Shown piece by piece: positions 1 through 11,973 of a DNA stretch of 64,000 nt. The notes beneath the pieces were generated by a model, which saw only the letters and a list, made by a program, of their open reading frames with translations, searched no databases and had not been told where the DNA came from. The number at the start of each line of letters is the position of its first letter. Within the stretch, counting starts at the first letter, position 1. The stretch is from Symsagittifera roscoffensis (Eukaryota; Xenacoelomorpha; Acoela; Convolutidae), in NCBI RefSeq assembly GCF_963678635.1, contig NC_087066.1, positions 5,175,954-5,239,953 on the forward strand, given 5' to 3'. The position numbers were made by a program, and so were the translations under genes.

Positions 1-70
1 ATTTGTCTGAAGAAAAAAAACCCACCTCGAGCACAAATATTCCGTTACTTTCGTATCGAAAGTCGGAACA
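1..70. repeat. Dispersed repeat, copy also near right end
   Basis: A segment containing AACCCACCTCGAGCACAAAT followed by a CCGTTACTTTCGT run recurs in the same orientation at about 62977-63045 with few differences. It is non-coding. The left end of the element cannot be defined because the window starts inside it. Confidence 0.6.
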
Positions 71-335
71 ATTAGATAATTTGATTCGGACAAAACTTAA
101 AAAAGCAAATCATAAAAATTGAATTTTAAGGACACAAAAGGGCATTTTCGAGTAACATCCCCGTTTGATAGGTTATTTATGTAGGTAACATAAAGATTTG
201 GTTATTTTCTGACCAAAGTCGAGTTAATGACAGTTTGTAAAGAAAGTAACAAAAATCTACATTGTTTAGAAATTTGTTTTTCTAAAGTTTAAGTTTTTCT
301 TCTATAACACTGAGTTGCAGTTCAGTTTTTCCGTT

Positions 336-470
336 TTACTCGGTCTTCACTTTCTCTAGAATTCTGTTCAGGTAGCTGGTGATGTCTTCACAGATCAAAG
401 TCCACAGTTTGTCTCCCTCACTTCTATTGTTGTCTGGGTGGTACCACTTGATAAGTTTCATAACAAGCTT
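336..470 (-). CDS. Last exon of host gene: J-domain-like C-terminus with HPD motif
   Basis: This exon reads 44 codons then TAA. It is preceded on the minus strand by a good acceptor (TTTGTTTACAG). The peptide contains KLIKWYHPDNN, which has the HPD tripeptide of J domains at the end of a helix II-like stretch, followed by a helix III-like segment ICEDITSYLNRILEK. J domains use HPD to stimulate the ATPase of HSP70 partners. The exon starts in phase 0 and fits the phase-0 donor at 20672/20673, so it is probably spliced to the exon at 20673-21036 across a 20.2-kb intron. The J region is short and I do not see a classical full-length J domain, so it is best called J-domain-like. No clear AATAAA is seen in the 335 bases downstream. 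Confidence 0.65.
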   Translation of the reverse strand, partial: KLVMKLIKWYHPDNNRSEGDKLWTLICEDITSYLNRILEKVKTE

Positions 471-1741
471 CTGTAAACAAACAATTTCCCCCATATAGAC
501 TATAAGAACAATATCCCCCCTATATAGACCATGTGAACAATCTCTCTCCCCCCCCCCCCCCCCCCCCTAATATTAAATGACAAGGTCAAGCAGCAAGACT
601 TGCATGTACTATGCTCAAGCCTGATTGGCTGAAAAATATAATTTTTCACCAAAAGAATTCTCTCCCCTCTAGTTTCATTAAGGGGGGAGATAGTTCACTA
701 GGTCCACAAATTGTTTTTATCAAGTCATTTCAAGAGGACAAATCGTACACAAAACTCTGTTCAAACTCATCCTTTATTAAGATTTCTACATTAGTAACAA
801 AATCAGAATTTGTTCAAAATATTTCTTTTTCAAAATTTTGGCCGGAGTTTTTCTCTAACTTAGAGTTTTTGAAAATTTCTTTGAGCCAGATTTTTGATAC
901 TCATTTCTGATTGGCTAAAAATTATTGAAAATAAATTTCTAACATTCAGTTCTGGCCCCAAATAAATCTGCTGCGGTATAGAGCAAATTCTGTTACCTTA
1001 TAAAGAAGTCTGCTTTTTTCTGCTCTATGAAAATTTTCATTAATCATGAATCTTGGAACCTTTGTTTCAATGGAAATTCCTTTGTTTCTTTGAAGTTTAC
1101 TGTTGTTGTCAATTTTCTGAAAAAAGTCTACTTGGAAAACGAACAAAATAGAGCACTTTCAGGAAGCACAGTTGTAGATTTTTAAAGTTGCAGATAGATT
1201 TACTTTTTTTGTATTTTTTAGAGATAAAACAGTTTTTTGTTGAACGTTTAGTGAATTAGAGATTAGATGCTTAATTGATTTTTCTGAGAAAAAAAATCAG
1301 CATTCATTTTATGATTTTGAAAAGATTTTGGAGAAAAATCAATAAATTCTGCCAAATGATTGAAAATCTGCTCTATCAGTTGCTCTATAAAATAATCTGC
1401 TTTATACAACACCGAGTTCAGCAATTTTTGCTACTTTCTGCTGCTAGCAGAATCTTTTAAGGCATGATTGGGTCCTTCCATCATGAGGGATGCAACCGTT
1501 CATTACGCTTATGCGATTACGTTCAAAAGCGATGAAAGTTTGGAGCGGGTTGAGCGGTTTTTGGTTGATTACGTTGAAACTGCGTTGAAAATTTTAGAAA
1601 TGCTCAAACTCTGATTAATTAGAATCATCATTATAATCATCTCAACTTCATACCTCCGACAATACTGAAATGTAACGCCATCATTAGTTAAAGTATTCTG
1701 GGTTCTGAACAAATTTAAATCATAATAACATTTGTTTAAAA
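471..1741. other. Intron sequence left of the giant element
   Basis: This is the 3' part (in host-gene sense) of the intron that holds the LTR element. It contains a C20 homopolymer (548-567), repeated ATATCCCCCC / GGGGGGAGA motifs at about 490-710 that resemble the repeat at 54281-54342, and several CTGCTCTAT repeats between 950 and 1450. Short ORFs here look like chance. No gene is seen. Confidence 0.5.
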
Positions 1742-2151
1742 TGGAACCTGATCTAAACTACATTTTATGATTGGATAAATTAGATATTTTACCACTGTAA
1801 AGTATTTAATATTAACCAATCATGATCCATCAAACTAACAACCCACTTAATTGTAAGTGCTGAAATTACTTGTAATTTCAGCACCAGAGAGATTTGAATT
1901 TAACTTAGAAATTAGTTGCCTCTCCAAGAGAACTTCAGCAGCCGCAATAAACCAGTATACCCTAGATCTATTGAGCCTAGCAGAGACTAGTTAAACAACC
2001 TGAGACTAGATAGTATAAGAGTAAGATTAGGATCGGTATTAGACTAAGAAGTTGCACGAATCTATCCGGCCGAAAATAAGATAGCGTGACGAGCAGATGG
2101 TGTACCCTATCCGAAATTACTCTATGAGTTGACCACTTCGGTTCTAACTCA
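1742..2151 (+). repeat. 5' LTR of giant element
   Basis: The 410-bp repeat has TG...CA ends and matches 20101-20489. An AATAAA lies at about 1945. A perfect inverted repeat of 13-bp arms with a 2-nt spacer lies at 1857-1884 (GTGCTGAAATTAC and its complement). A 21-bp segment near 2010-2035 is missing from the 3' copy. Confidence 0.93.
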
Positions 2152-2153
2152 TC

Positions 2154-2171
2154 TGGTGCGACCATAAGTCT
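2154..2171 (+). promoter_or_regulatory. Candidate tRNA primer-binding site
   Basis: TGGTGCGACCATAAG starts 2 nt after the 5' LTR. A TGG start, complementary to the CCA tail of a tRNA, is typical of gypsy primer-binding sites. I cannot name the tRNA. Confidence 0.5.
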
Positions 2172-3393
2172 CGAACAAGACCTTAATAGCTTAGAATTAA
2201 CCAAAATTAGATTAGAATTTAGACAAAACATTTTCAAAATGTTATACGACGATAATTTAATCGAAATGTCTCTACGACTCAATAGATCAGAGCCAAAATT
2301 CCGAATGATAATAGAACTACCCGGAATTGGAAGAAGACCTCGAACCAGAGACGACATACGACAAAGTAGAAACTTACCATATAGTTATATGATAGTACGG
2401 CAAAAGCCAACACAAACTTTTATATTTAGAATTTTATTAGCAATGAATTTAGATTTTCATTTACAAACATAAAATCTTGAAGTCAATCTTCATGATCATT
2501 TCAAGCGCTAAACAAAATTATTAATATACAATAACGATTGATAAAAAGATCTCAGATCGTTTTCCTAAATTCTGCAGTATTATATAAAACATGTTTGGAA
2601 TATATTTATTGAAAATCAAAACAAAAATTAGTAGCATGACAATAAATTGTTAGTAACCATAAAATCATTTATAGTTCCAGCTTCATCACCTAAAACATAA
2701 CAGCAATCATAAGCTCACTAAACATCATTAACTAAAAATTTTTAAACAATTTAAACCATTTTAAACTTAAATTCATCTTAATTTTAAAACCAGATCATCA
2801 AGGCTTATCCTTGGATCTAATTTAATTTTCTATTTCATTAAGATTAAAACTTGATCATCAAGGCCTATCCTTGGATCAAAAAGAACAATTTTGTTCTCCC
2901 CCACCCACTTAGCTAGTGTCTAACGACCTCAAACGTCGATTCACTATCCAACCCTTTCAAAAAACCCAAGACTAATAGAAATTTTTGAACAAAACTAATC
3001 ATTCAAATTAGGATAAACAGCGAAGAACTTCGGTTATTCATCCTTCACTTGAAACCTCCTCTTACCAGACCCAGGATAAATCTTAGACTTAGTAAGTTTA
3101 AAATAGTATCTAACGAACTACTCGCGTTCTAATTATACCTGAACATTGTGGATCGATTTACTATTCTCCAACCCTTGAACACAATCACTACCCCTAAGTA
3201 AGATTAAGTAAGTTAACACCTTAGCTTATACTAGCCACGAGAAAGTAAAAAATCATTCTTCGGTATCGATATACTTTTCTCTCCAACCCTGAACAAATAG
3301 ACCCAGTTTAAGCTAACCAAAAAATCGTAAGGATTAACAGTTTAAGAAATAGAAATCATCTAACAACTTTTTGCATCCCTCATCCTAAACTTT
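2172..3393 (+). other. Untranslated leader of giant element
   Basis: This is a long AT-rich leader. A 77-codon ORF at 2239-2472 is uncertain. Two similar units near 2795-2818 and 2850-2877 each contain a CAAGG...CCTTGG hairpin flanked by GATC. Splice-donor-like GTAAGT sequences occur near 3087 and 3207. They could supply a spliced RNA for the downstream ORFs, but this is not shown. Nothing else is recognised. Confidence 0.5.
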
Positions 3394-3780
3394 ATGTCAT
3401 TTAAAAATCTAGGAAACAAACAAACAATCGTCTTACACAACTGTGAAATAGATAACAAAAATTACGACCTTGTAATCACACCTCATACACAAACAGTTGG
3501 ATATATTAGAACAAAACGAAAAACACTAAAAAGGAAAATAATAACCAAACAAAGACAAATCACACGAAAAAGATTTTCAAAAAATAGAAACGCATTTTCA
3601 GAATCAGAAGCCAGCAGTTTAGACGAACTTTATAAATTAAAAAAATCTATTGATAAAAATTGTCCCATTCACGATCAATTATATTTTTCCGACTCAGAAA
3701 CAACTTCAAATTCATCAAAAAGAGGAAAAAGAAGAATAAAAAAGCAATATAAACACAAACGAGTACACTTGTATAATTGA
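3394..3780 (+). CDS. ORF A: basic accessory protein, unknown
   Basis: This is an open ATG-started ORF of 128 codons upstream of gag. The protein is very rich in Lys and Arg, with clusters such as KRGKRRIKKQYKHKR near the C-terminus that would fit a nuclear-localisation or RNA-binding tail. A Ser-rich acidic patch (SESEASSLDE) lies in the middle. Ordinary gypsy elements have no ORF here. It is intact while other genes of the element are broken. I do not recognise a family. A regulatory role like that of small basic retroviral proteins is only a guess. Confidence 0.55.
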   Translation: MSFKNLGNKQTIVLHNCEIDNKNYDLVITPHTQTVGYIRTKRKTLKRKIITKQRQITRKRFSKNRNAFSESEASSLDELYKLKKSIDKNCPIHDQLYFSDSETTSNSSKRGKRRIKKQYKHKRVHLYN

Positions 3781-3835
3781 AATCAACCAATTAGACACAT
3801 CGATAGTTACCTATTAACAGTCATTAAACAAAAAA

Positions 3836-4807
3836 ATGAGCCAAACACACACTCCAAGTGAAGATAGTCCAGATGATGACGATATCTACCCCTTCCTCGT
3901 AGATGCACCTGATAATAGAGGACAACACAATCTTTGCAAGAATTTACTCCTAAATTTGTTTGAACTCGGAATCAGCCCATGCAAAGCAGAGTTCCCAGAT
4001 GTAAAAATCAAAAGACAAATTATTGATCATTATCTGAAAGATATATGTAATTTAACACAACAATACGGAATCTACACCATAGAATTCAGTACACCAAACC
4101 CGAATCACCGCAAATATGTAATTCAAACAGACGATCTTGACTTAGAATTTTCAAAAGTATTCTTAGAATATATAAAAAGCATACAATATCATAACTCACA
4201 AAGAGCAAACTCCATATTTACTAAAGAAGTTTTTGCAATAATATATAGTTATATTTCAATATTAGAAAATGAAATCCCAATCCCAAATGTCTCACCGACA
4301 GAGACATCCAAACATATAAGGTTACGACATGAAATAACACTATTTTCAACTTTCCTACATATAATTAAAGAAAATTTCACTAAAGATGAAGTTTCACAAC
4401 ATACAAAACATGACTTACAAAAAATTTTGGCATGGTTTACAATAGATTATTTCACACATAATATAGATTTAATTTCGCAAGCAAGAAAAAATTCCAGACC
4501 TCAAAATTCAAACGATGATACCGCCATCACAAAACAGTCAGACTACGTTTGGGACCCCGAATGGTCTCATTATGCATTCATAAATATCCCACAATCAATC
4601 TCAAGTCAAGCAATAAGTACAATATCTTATTCAAGAGATTATGTAAGAGTAGTACCATTAACCATTGATGCAACACCATTAAACTACAATACATTTTTAC
4701 CAGATACGCGAAATAACAGTTTAAATTCGACGTCATACACAATGAAAACCTTAATGGAACTAGGAATCTTACTCAACAAGATATTCAAACACCATCACAC
4801 TTCATAA
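3836..4807 (+). CDS. ORF B: 323-codon protein upstream of gag, unknown
   Basis: An ATG ORF begins 56 nt after ORF A. Its N-terminus is acidic (SEDSPDDDDIYPF) and the rest looks helical, with many Leu, Ile and Phe and no zinc-binding pattern. Near the 3' end (about 4790) the reading appears to shift to the next frame, in which an Asn/Thr/Pro-rich stretch continues to a stop at 5212 and then into the gag-like region. ORF B may thus be the N-terminal part of an unusually long Gag, or a separate protein. I do not recognise the domain. Confidence 0.55.
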   Translation: MSQTHTPSEDSPDDDDIYPFLVDAPDNRGQHNLCKNLLLNLFELGISPCKAEFPDVKIKRQIIDHYLKDICNLTQQYGIYTIEFSTPNPNHRKYVIQTDDLDLEFSKVFLEYIKSIQYHNSQRANSIFTKEVFAIIYSYISILENEIPIPNVSPTETSKHIRLRHEITLFSTFLHIIKENFTKDEVSQHTKHDLQKILAWFTIDYFTHNIDLISQARKNSRPQNSNDDTAITKQSDYVWDPEWSHYAFINIPQSISSQAISTISYSRDYVRVVPLTIDATPLNYNTFLPDTRNNSLNSTSYTMKTLMELGILLNKIFKHHHTS

Positions 4808-6453
4808 ATGAAGAAATCGTCCAAACAACAACAACTACACAACAAAGTATTTCACCGATACGTCCAAATTTAACAACACCAAGAAATACAAACACTTCAC
4901 TAGCACAGGTAACCTTACAATCAACCGTTAAACCTTCGGTTGCTCCAAAATATTCACAAATGGATTATCAAACATATAGACCCATGACAGTACCGTCAAA
5001 AACACGCAGAACGTTCACAAGAAACACTTTTGCGGAACACAATTATAATTACGCACATTCATCAAAAACAAACTATCCCCCACGAAAAAATAATAATAAT
5101 CAGATAAGATCGCGATATTGGGATAACCCAATGACAACAACCAACTCAGTAAATTTTCAAACTAATTCACATCCTCCACAGGATCGTAGTGAAAATTACC
5201 CATTCTTTCAATAAAATAAGAACAAAAAGCAAGCACCTCATCATACGGATTATCTATCCTCTGATGATGATTATTTACAACCAGATATATTTGCACCATA
5301 TACTCTAGAATATCGCGGACAAGGAGTGCAAAAACCACATACATATCATAGAATTTTTTCTCCACATCCAACAGATACACAAAATCAAAAACCAATACAA
5401 ATGCAAAACCCAATTAATACACAATCTTTTCAACCAATTCAGCCACAAAACCCAATGATCACACACTCGTATCAACCAACACAAATGCAAAATGAAATAC
5501 CACTCCCATATTACCTTCAACAACACGAAAGAACAAAAAATCAACTTTCTAACTTTTCACAAATGCCAAATGCCGCAGAATCATTACAAATGACAATGAA
5601 TCCATACCTTATGGGTGGATCATCAATAACATCAAACAAACCATTAATGGCATTCACAGGAACAGACCCTGAATATTCTGTAGAAGATTATTTAAATGCA
5701 GTAACAGCAAATTTAATTTTAAATATAGGACCTGAACCAATTAATACACCACTACATCAAAATTGGATACATCGACGCACAGCGTTGATACAAACAACCT
5801 TGGATGGCGCAGCCCAAAAATGATTTGCAGTATTGCCTATAGAAATAAAATCAAATTGGAAAAGATTTACACAAGAATTTTCAAAAATGTTTGATTCCGA
5901 GAGAAATAAACAACAACAAAGAGTTTTATGTAATGAAATTCGCAGATTACCAAATGAAACCATCAAACAATTAGCAGTACGTATCAAAACACTAGTTCGG
6001 AAAGCATATTCATTAAATACACATGACTATAAAAACACAAAAATGACAGAAATCTTAATGATGACCTTAACACCTCAATTAAGGAAAATAGCAATAAAAA
6101 AGACAGCATCCCATCCTTCCTCAATTCGAGAGCCCGATCTAGATTTTCGAAAACTAGTAGACAAACTAGAGCAAGCGGAAATTACAATGAAACTTGAAGA
6201 AACAGAAAATCTGAAGTTACAATATGTTAATCGAATTGAAACAAATACCACAAATATCAACAACATACAGGAATCAGATATAGACCTCGTTGAAAAAATC
6301 ACTGAAATACTAAATATTTATGAAAAACACCCAAACTTCAAAGGCAAACCATCTTTCAAAAAATGGTGTAATTATTGCCGACGATATGGATATAGTATTT
6401 CTGAATGTAGACAAAAACAACAGGATAACCAAAACAAACCTCAAAAATATTAA
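4800..6453 (+). pseudogene. gag: gag-like region with capsid and zinc knuckle, interrupted
   Basis: In one frame (codons starting 4960, 5326, 5833) a Gln/Asn/Pro-rich stretch is followed by a capsid-like helical region containing FTGTDPEYSVEDYLNAV at about 5650-5703. A C-terminal knuckle CNYCRRYGYSISEC follows near 6367-6408. The stop codons at 5212-5214 (TAA) and 5821-5823 (TGA) interrupt it, and TAA at 6451 ends it. The knuckle has spacing CX2CX4-X-X4C, but the usual His is Tyr, so zinc binding is probably lost. In a working element this protein would assemble particles and bind the RNA genome. Confidence 0.72.
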
Positions 6454-6480
6454 GAACCAAATAAATCATTCTATCAATAC

Positions 6481-7488
6481 ATGAAAAAAGATCAAAATCT
6501 ACCAAACAAAAATGTATACAGCAACAACAGTTCAGGAAAACCACTTCCGAACAATACCAATTACACGAGAAATCAATCTCCATATAACTCAAGCTATAGA
6601 GGAAGATCACCAGAACGAAGAAATACACAAAATTCTTCACAAAATCATTACACTCGACCAAATAGTCGAAAAAACTACTCCAGATCAAATTCAAATACAA
6701 CACAATTTGTTTCTAGACCTAATTCCCAATCAAACATAAGGAATAAATACTATCCAAACAGTCAATCACGAAACTCATCATATAATAGAAATAGAAACTA
6801 TTCAAATAATCGAAATAGAAGTTATTCAAACAACCGAAATCAGAATTACCCGAACAATCGATCAAGGAATAACTCATATAACAGATCAAACTATCACAGA
6901 TCAAACAATAATTATCAAAACAGATCACGAAACAATTCACAAAATCGACATTCAAGTTATAATAATCGATATAGAAATTATTCTCAATCACCACATAGAA
7001 ATAATAACCATTATAATAATTCTAAACATCGCCACAGAAGTAGTACACCCAAACATCAAAGACATATTAATCAAGTACAATCAAATGAAGAAACAACATC
7101 AGACCCCCCAGGTATTGATGACACAGGAAATAACGAATTACAACTAAATCAAATAAACTGTGGATCATCAGACACAGAAAGTGATACAGAAAACACTCTC
7201 TCCATAAATATGATAGCAGTCAAAAACGACTACGAACCTATTTTATATGAACAACCTTTTTCATCACATATATTTGAAAATCAATTAGAACTCCTTCATA
7301 ATTATTATATTGAACCCATCCATACTACACAAACGGCACAAGAAACTAACGAAATCAACACTGTAAATAAATCCAATGAAAATGACAAAACAAAATGCTT
7401 GAATACAAATCACATCTATCAAAATATACAAAAAGAACAACCCAAAGAAAAAATTTGGACAATACCATTTCTTTTAGAAAGTCCATGA
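6481..7488 (+). CDS. Asn/Arg/Ser-rich nucleocapsid-like segment of gag-pol
   Basis: This 335-codon ORF is in the same frame as the gag region before it and the protease after it. Codons from about 6760 to 7040 encode degenerate tandem repeats of Asn, Arg, Ser and Tyr (for example NNRNRSYS). This is a strongly basic, disordered region of the kind that binds RNA. The C-terminal third is acidic and then leads to the protease. It ends at a TGA just before the protease. It is probably the Gag/Pol junction region; whether the stop is natural or a lesion is unclear. Confidence 0.55.
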   Translation: MKKDQNLPNKNVYSNNSSGKPLPNNTNYTRNQSPYNSSYRGRSPERRNTQNSSQNHYTRPNSRKNYSRSNSNTTQFVSRPNSQSNIRNKYYPNSQSRNSSYNRNRNYSNNRNRSYSNNRNQNYPNNRSRNNSYNRSNYHRSNNNYQNRSRNNSQNRHSSYNNRYRNYSQSPHRNNNHYNNSKHRHRSSTPKHQRHINQVQSNEETTSDPPGIDDTGNNELQLNQINCGSSDTESDTENTLSINMIAVKNDYEPILYEQPFSSHIFENQLELLHNYYIEPIHTTQTAQETNEINTVNKSNENDKTKCLNTNHIYQNIQKEQPKEKIWTIPFLLESP

Positions 7489-8763
7489 AACAAAGAATTT
7501 CAACCACCAGATCTTGAAATTGATTTTTTAATTGATTCAGGAGCAGAACCAAACATAATAATCATTCCCACATGGAATGAAATCAAAAGATTACACCCAA
7601 AATTAACACCTCTTGCAACCTCCAGTTAACTAGCAACAGCACAAGGATCAACATTGGTAAAATATGGAAAAGTTCAATTATTTTTTCTCCCCACAAGAAC
7701 AATGGAGCAAAATAAAATTTTATCCAAGCCATTTAAACAAATATTTCATATCACTGATATTAAACACAATATAATTGGAATACCATTTATCTCTAAATAT
7801 ATACCAACAATCAACATCTTGAATAGTAAAATACTAATCAAAGATAAGTTTACAAAAACAAAAGACACAGCCCTAACATTTTTTCAAAGATTAAATAAAC
7901 AACCACCAATCTTTTCAAAATTTTATCCAATTTATAACCAACAACGAAAACACCTGAAATCACTATCAGGAAACATATATAATTTTTCAATAAAACAAGT
8001 TCACCAATATGATAAAAATCAAAATAAACAACAACTCTATATGTCAGACTTTGAATTCAAACCTATCCATAAGTTTTTCAAAATCACAATTTCATCCATA
8101 AAATATTTGAAAAATACGAATTCAGATGTCATTTCGTTACATGTATACAACAATACACCGTATCAAGTGACATTACCCTTAGGACTTTTAGGATATTGCG
8201 AAACCAACGCTACAATATCACCAATACATGAAAAAGCATACCGCGTAAATAATATACTCCAATTATTAGATATTTGTCAATCCACAATTCTTAACGAAGA
8301 ACTATCCATAAACAATATAATACGTAATGAAAAAAGAAATACAGATTATTTCACAAAAACCCCATATTTCAAACCTACATTCAACATAAATAACTATACA
8401 GTGGATCAACAGAAATTTTTAACAATGTTTAACTTCCAACATTCACAAATAACACAAGACGAATTTGATAAGTTAGCGAAACAGCTAATAAAATATTCAT
8501 CAGTCTATGCAACATCCAAATTTGTTGGCAAAATTAGTTCATCACTACATCTCCCGTTAAAACCTGACGCAGTTTTCAAAAAACAAAGAGCAAGTAAAGT
8601 ACCAATTCGTTTACACGATAAAGTGAACAGATTACTCGATATTTTAGAGCAATACAAAATTATCTCACCGGTAAACAAAGAAGAACAACCAAAGGGTAAC
8701 ATTTATCAACCCTGTTATCATCCTAGCAAAAGGAGAATCATTAAAAATAGTTCTAGACGCTAG
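7489..8763 (+). pseudogene. pol: Protease and RT N-terminal part of pol, interrupted
   Basis: A retropepsin active-site motif LIDSGAEPN is encoded with Asp-Ser-Gly-Ala at 7534-7545. An in-frame TAA at 7627-7629 interrupts the protease. The same frame is then open from 7654 to 8763 and covers the rest of the protease, a linker and the start of the RT fingers (LPLKPDAVFKK near 8551). Around 8700 the coding frame shifts: the continuing RT fingers are encoded one frame over, and the original frame ends at 8761-8763. The protease would mature the Gag-Pol polyprotein. Confidence 0.75.
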
Positions 8764-11566
8764 ACATCTTAATTCACTAATAGACGAATCAAAATGCAAT
8801 TGGCCTATTGAACCAATACAAGTTATCTTAACAAAGATAAATGGAAAATACTTTACAACCGCAGATATGAGTAGTGCATACAATCAAATGCCACTAGATG
8901 AACAATCACGACGTTTAACACAATTTGTTATTGGAAATCAACAATATGAACTTAATCGTTTATTCTATGGAATATCCATAAGACCAGCAGCATTTTCAGC
9001 TTTTATGAGCAAACTTTTTAGACCACTAATACTCAAGAAAAACGCAATCACCTATTTAGACGATGTTTTTATGCAATCACAGACAAAAGAAGAAATGTTT
9101 AAAGTTTTAGAACACTATCACAAAATACTTCAGAACAAAAATCTGAAGGCCGCCCCCGATAAATCACACTTCCTTTTAACACGAGTTAAATTTTTAGGAC
9201 ACAATATAGAAAGAAAAACAATCACTACATTAAAATCACGCATTGATGCTATCCAGAAACTTCAACCACCAACAAACAAAAAGAAAATCCAAGAATTCCT
9301 TGGAATGTTAAATTTTTTAAGCAAATACGTCTATAAAATGCAATTATATTTAAGACCATTCTATAATATACTCAGACAACAAAATAATTTTGAATGGAAT
9401 ACAGAACATCAAATACGATTTGAAGAAATTAAAAAACTCTTAACTGAACAAATTTCGAATACAATTCCAGATCCAAATCAACCATTCTATGCAATGTGCG
9501 ATGCTTCGAATTTTGGCATCGGCGCAGCATTATTACAATCACACAATGGTACAAACAAAATGAACCTTATATCAGCAAATTCTCGATTATTCACTCAAGC
9601 AGAGCTACGACTCTCAACTCTAATGAGAGAATGTACAGCTATAATTTATACACTTAGAGAATATGAATTTCTGATACTTGGATCAAAACATCCAACAGTT
9701 CTATTCACAAATCACAAACCAATCATTTTTCTCTTTACACAAAAGTCCAACCCAAATCACCGAGTTTATAGATTTCAATTAATTCTAATGAAATGTCCAA
9801 ACTTTCATATAGTTTGGACAGCAGGAAAAAATCTTGCATTACCAGACACATTAAGTCGAAATACACCACCTGAGTTACTTACACGTAAAACTACAGTTGA
9901 AATACCCAAAAATATAAAATTTTACCTTGCAGAAAACGAAACATCACCCCGACTAGAATGCAAATATGCAGTAAAAACTGACGTTGAACAATCACAGATA
10001 AATAACCTACAACACTTCCCACTTTACTTAGATTGCCAAAATAACCACTACGAAGTTGATCTACTTGGAACATCAACTTTCAAACCAATTCCATACTTAC
10101 AATGGATAAAAAATAACACCCAACAAAAAAGAGTAAAACAACACTCGCATAAAAAAGACCTTTTTCCGTTGATTGAAAAAGAAAATCTAACTGATAAAAT
10201 AAATTTATCAGGACCACAAACAAACGATTCAAAATACACAATAAATCAAGTTTTTGACCTCCATGACCCACTTGACACAATTCCTGTATCTAAATTAGAA
10301 ATTGAAAACATTTTTCTCCCTCCAACAGAAAAAGTTACAATTAATACCTTAAAACAATATCAAAATCTTGACCCAGTAATTAGACAACTAAAATCATGGC
10401 ACAAAAATAAAACTAAACCCGTAAAGGGAGATACCACAATTTTAGGAAATAAAACACTCCTCCGATATTTTCGAAAATTTAATAATACAACAATTAATGA
10501 AAACACAGACCTTCTAGAATACCAATTAAATGAATCAACAGTTCCCTGTCTCCCTTTAAGTATGATTCTCATAGCTTTTAACATTTCACATACACAAAAC
10601 ATTAAAGGACACTCTGGATCAGAGAAAACATATTCAAATTTCATACAAAATGTTTACTTCCCAAATGCACCAATTTGGATAAAAGTACTATGCAATGATT
10701 GTATAGTATGTCAACTAAATAAACCTTATCCAAATCAAAAACAAATAGCACAAAAACAAGATTTTAAAAGACAAAGTTTGTACTTTAACCACTGTAATTC
10801 ATTTGATACAAAAGGACCAATTTCACCATCATCCGAAGGAAACTCCTACATTATGGTAATTGTTGACGCATTTACACATTATGTAGCACTTAACCCATTA
10901 CCACATTGTAACGCTTATTACGCTTACACAACACTTTATGAACACTGGATAGCCAAGTTCGGTTTACCCGAAATTTTAGTTACAGACAACGGTACAGAAT
11001 TCATAAATAATGAAATCATCACACTATGTCATTTATATAACATCAAACACAAACCACGTACATCTCATGCACCTTGGACAAACGGCTTAGTCGAAGGTAT
11101 GAACCGTTCACTACAAGAATATCTTAGATGTATCATCAATGGAAATGATACAAGATACCCCGAATGGTCAGCAGATGTAAAACTATTTCCCTTAGCATAT
11201 AATTCACAAATCACGACAACTCTAGGAATGTCACCATATGAAATGGTTTTTAATCAAAAGCCACGCAAACCAATCATGTTTACAGCAAACTCTCATAAAA
11301 ATGCACAAAGTCATTGTCAACCGAATAAAGACTCAATTTGTTATAACCTACCTTTACACACACATGATGAAGATCATTTTCATCACCCACAAATTCTTAA
11401 ATTAGCCTCCGGTACACACACCAAATGGATTTTAAATAGAGATAAAAAACACAATGAAATTTACCAAAAAGTAACAAAAAAGTTATTACAAAGACAAAAC
11501 ATTAATGAACAAATAAATTCACGCTTTACACCAGCCTCCGATTTAAAAATTGGAACATTTCTTTAA
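8700..11566 (+). CDS. pol: Reverse transcriptase, RNase H and integrase of giant element
   Basis: The frame is open from about 8700 and the longest uninterrupted stretch is 8867-11566 (899 codons). The RT catalytic box YLDD is at 9053-9064. RNase H follows, with CDASNFGIGAALLQ near 9496 and FTNHKP near 9703. The integrase has an HH-CC zinc domain (HTQNIKGH and CNDCIVC, about 10590-10715). Its catalytic core has Asp in SFDTKGP, Asp in VTDNGTEF and Glu in GLVEGMN, so all three acidic residues are present. The domain order RT-RNase H-IN places the element in Ty3/gypsy. The start is not a native ATG, because the protein would be made as part of a Gag-Pol polyprotein. The frame ends at a stop at 11564. 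Confidence 0.92.
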
Positions 11567-11973
11567 AACCCAATTTTAGCACTCAGAAAAGAATCTCTAA
11601 AAAATTACAACCCCTTCGTAAAGGACAATACCAAATAATTGCCAAACCCACTGACGTCACATATAAAATCACCGACTCAGACCAAAAAGAAATTGTTCAA
11701 CATCGAAACAATCTATTACCTTATTACCCAAAAGAATACGCACTACGCGAACTAACTCAATTATATTCTTTCACAGGTTTAAAAGTTATTCAAAATAACC
11801 CTTATACGGAAAATGAAACAAAAGAACAACATGACATTCACCTCGAAAACCAAAATAAAAAATCAACTACAACGAATAACAACACAAAAAAGCTAGATCA
11901 ATATATCCCTCAAAAAGAAAGAAAAAATAGAAAAAATTATACCCCAAGAACAGATCGACAAATCAGAACATAG
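11555..11973 (+). pseudogene. C-terminal tail of integrase, out of frame
   Basis: After the stop at 11564 another frame remains open for about 135 codons. It reads like an integrase C-terminal SH3-type region (for example PLRKGQYQIIAKP and VTYKITDSDQ), followed by a Lys/Asn/Gln-rich tail, ending at TAG near 11971. No chromodomain is seen. It is most simply the displaced end of Pol after a frameshift at about 11560. Confidence 0.6.
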
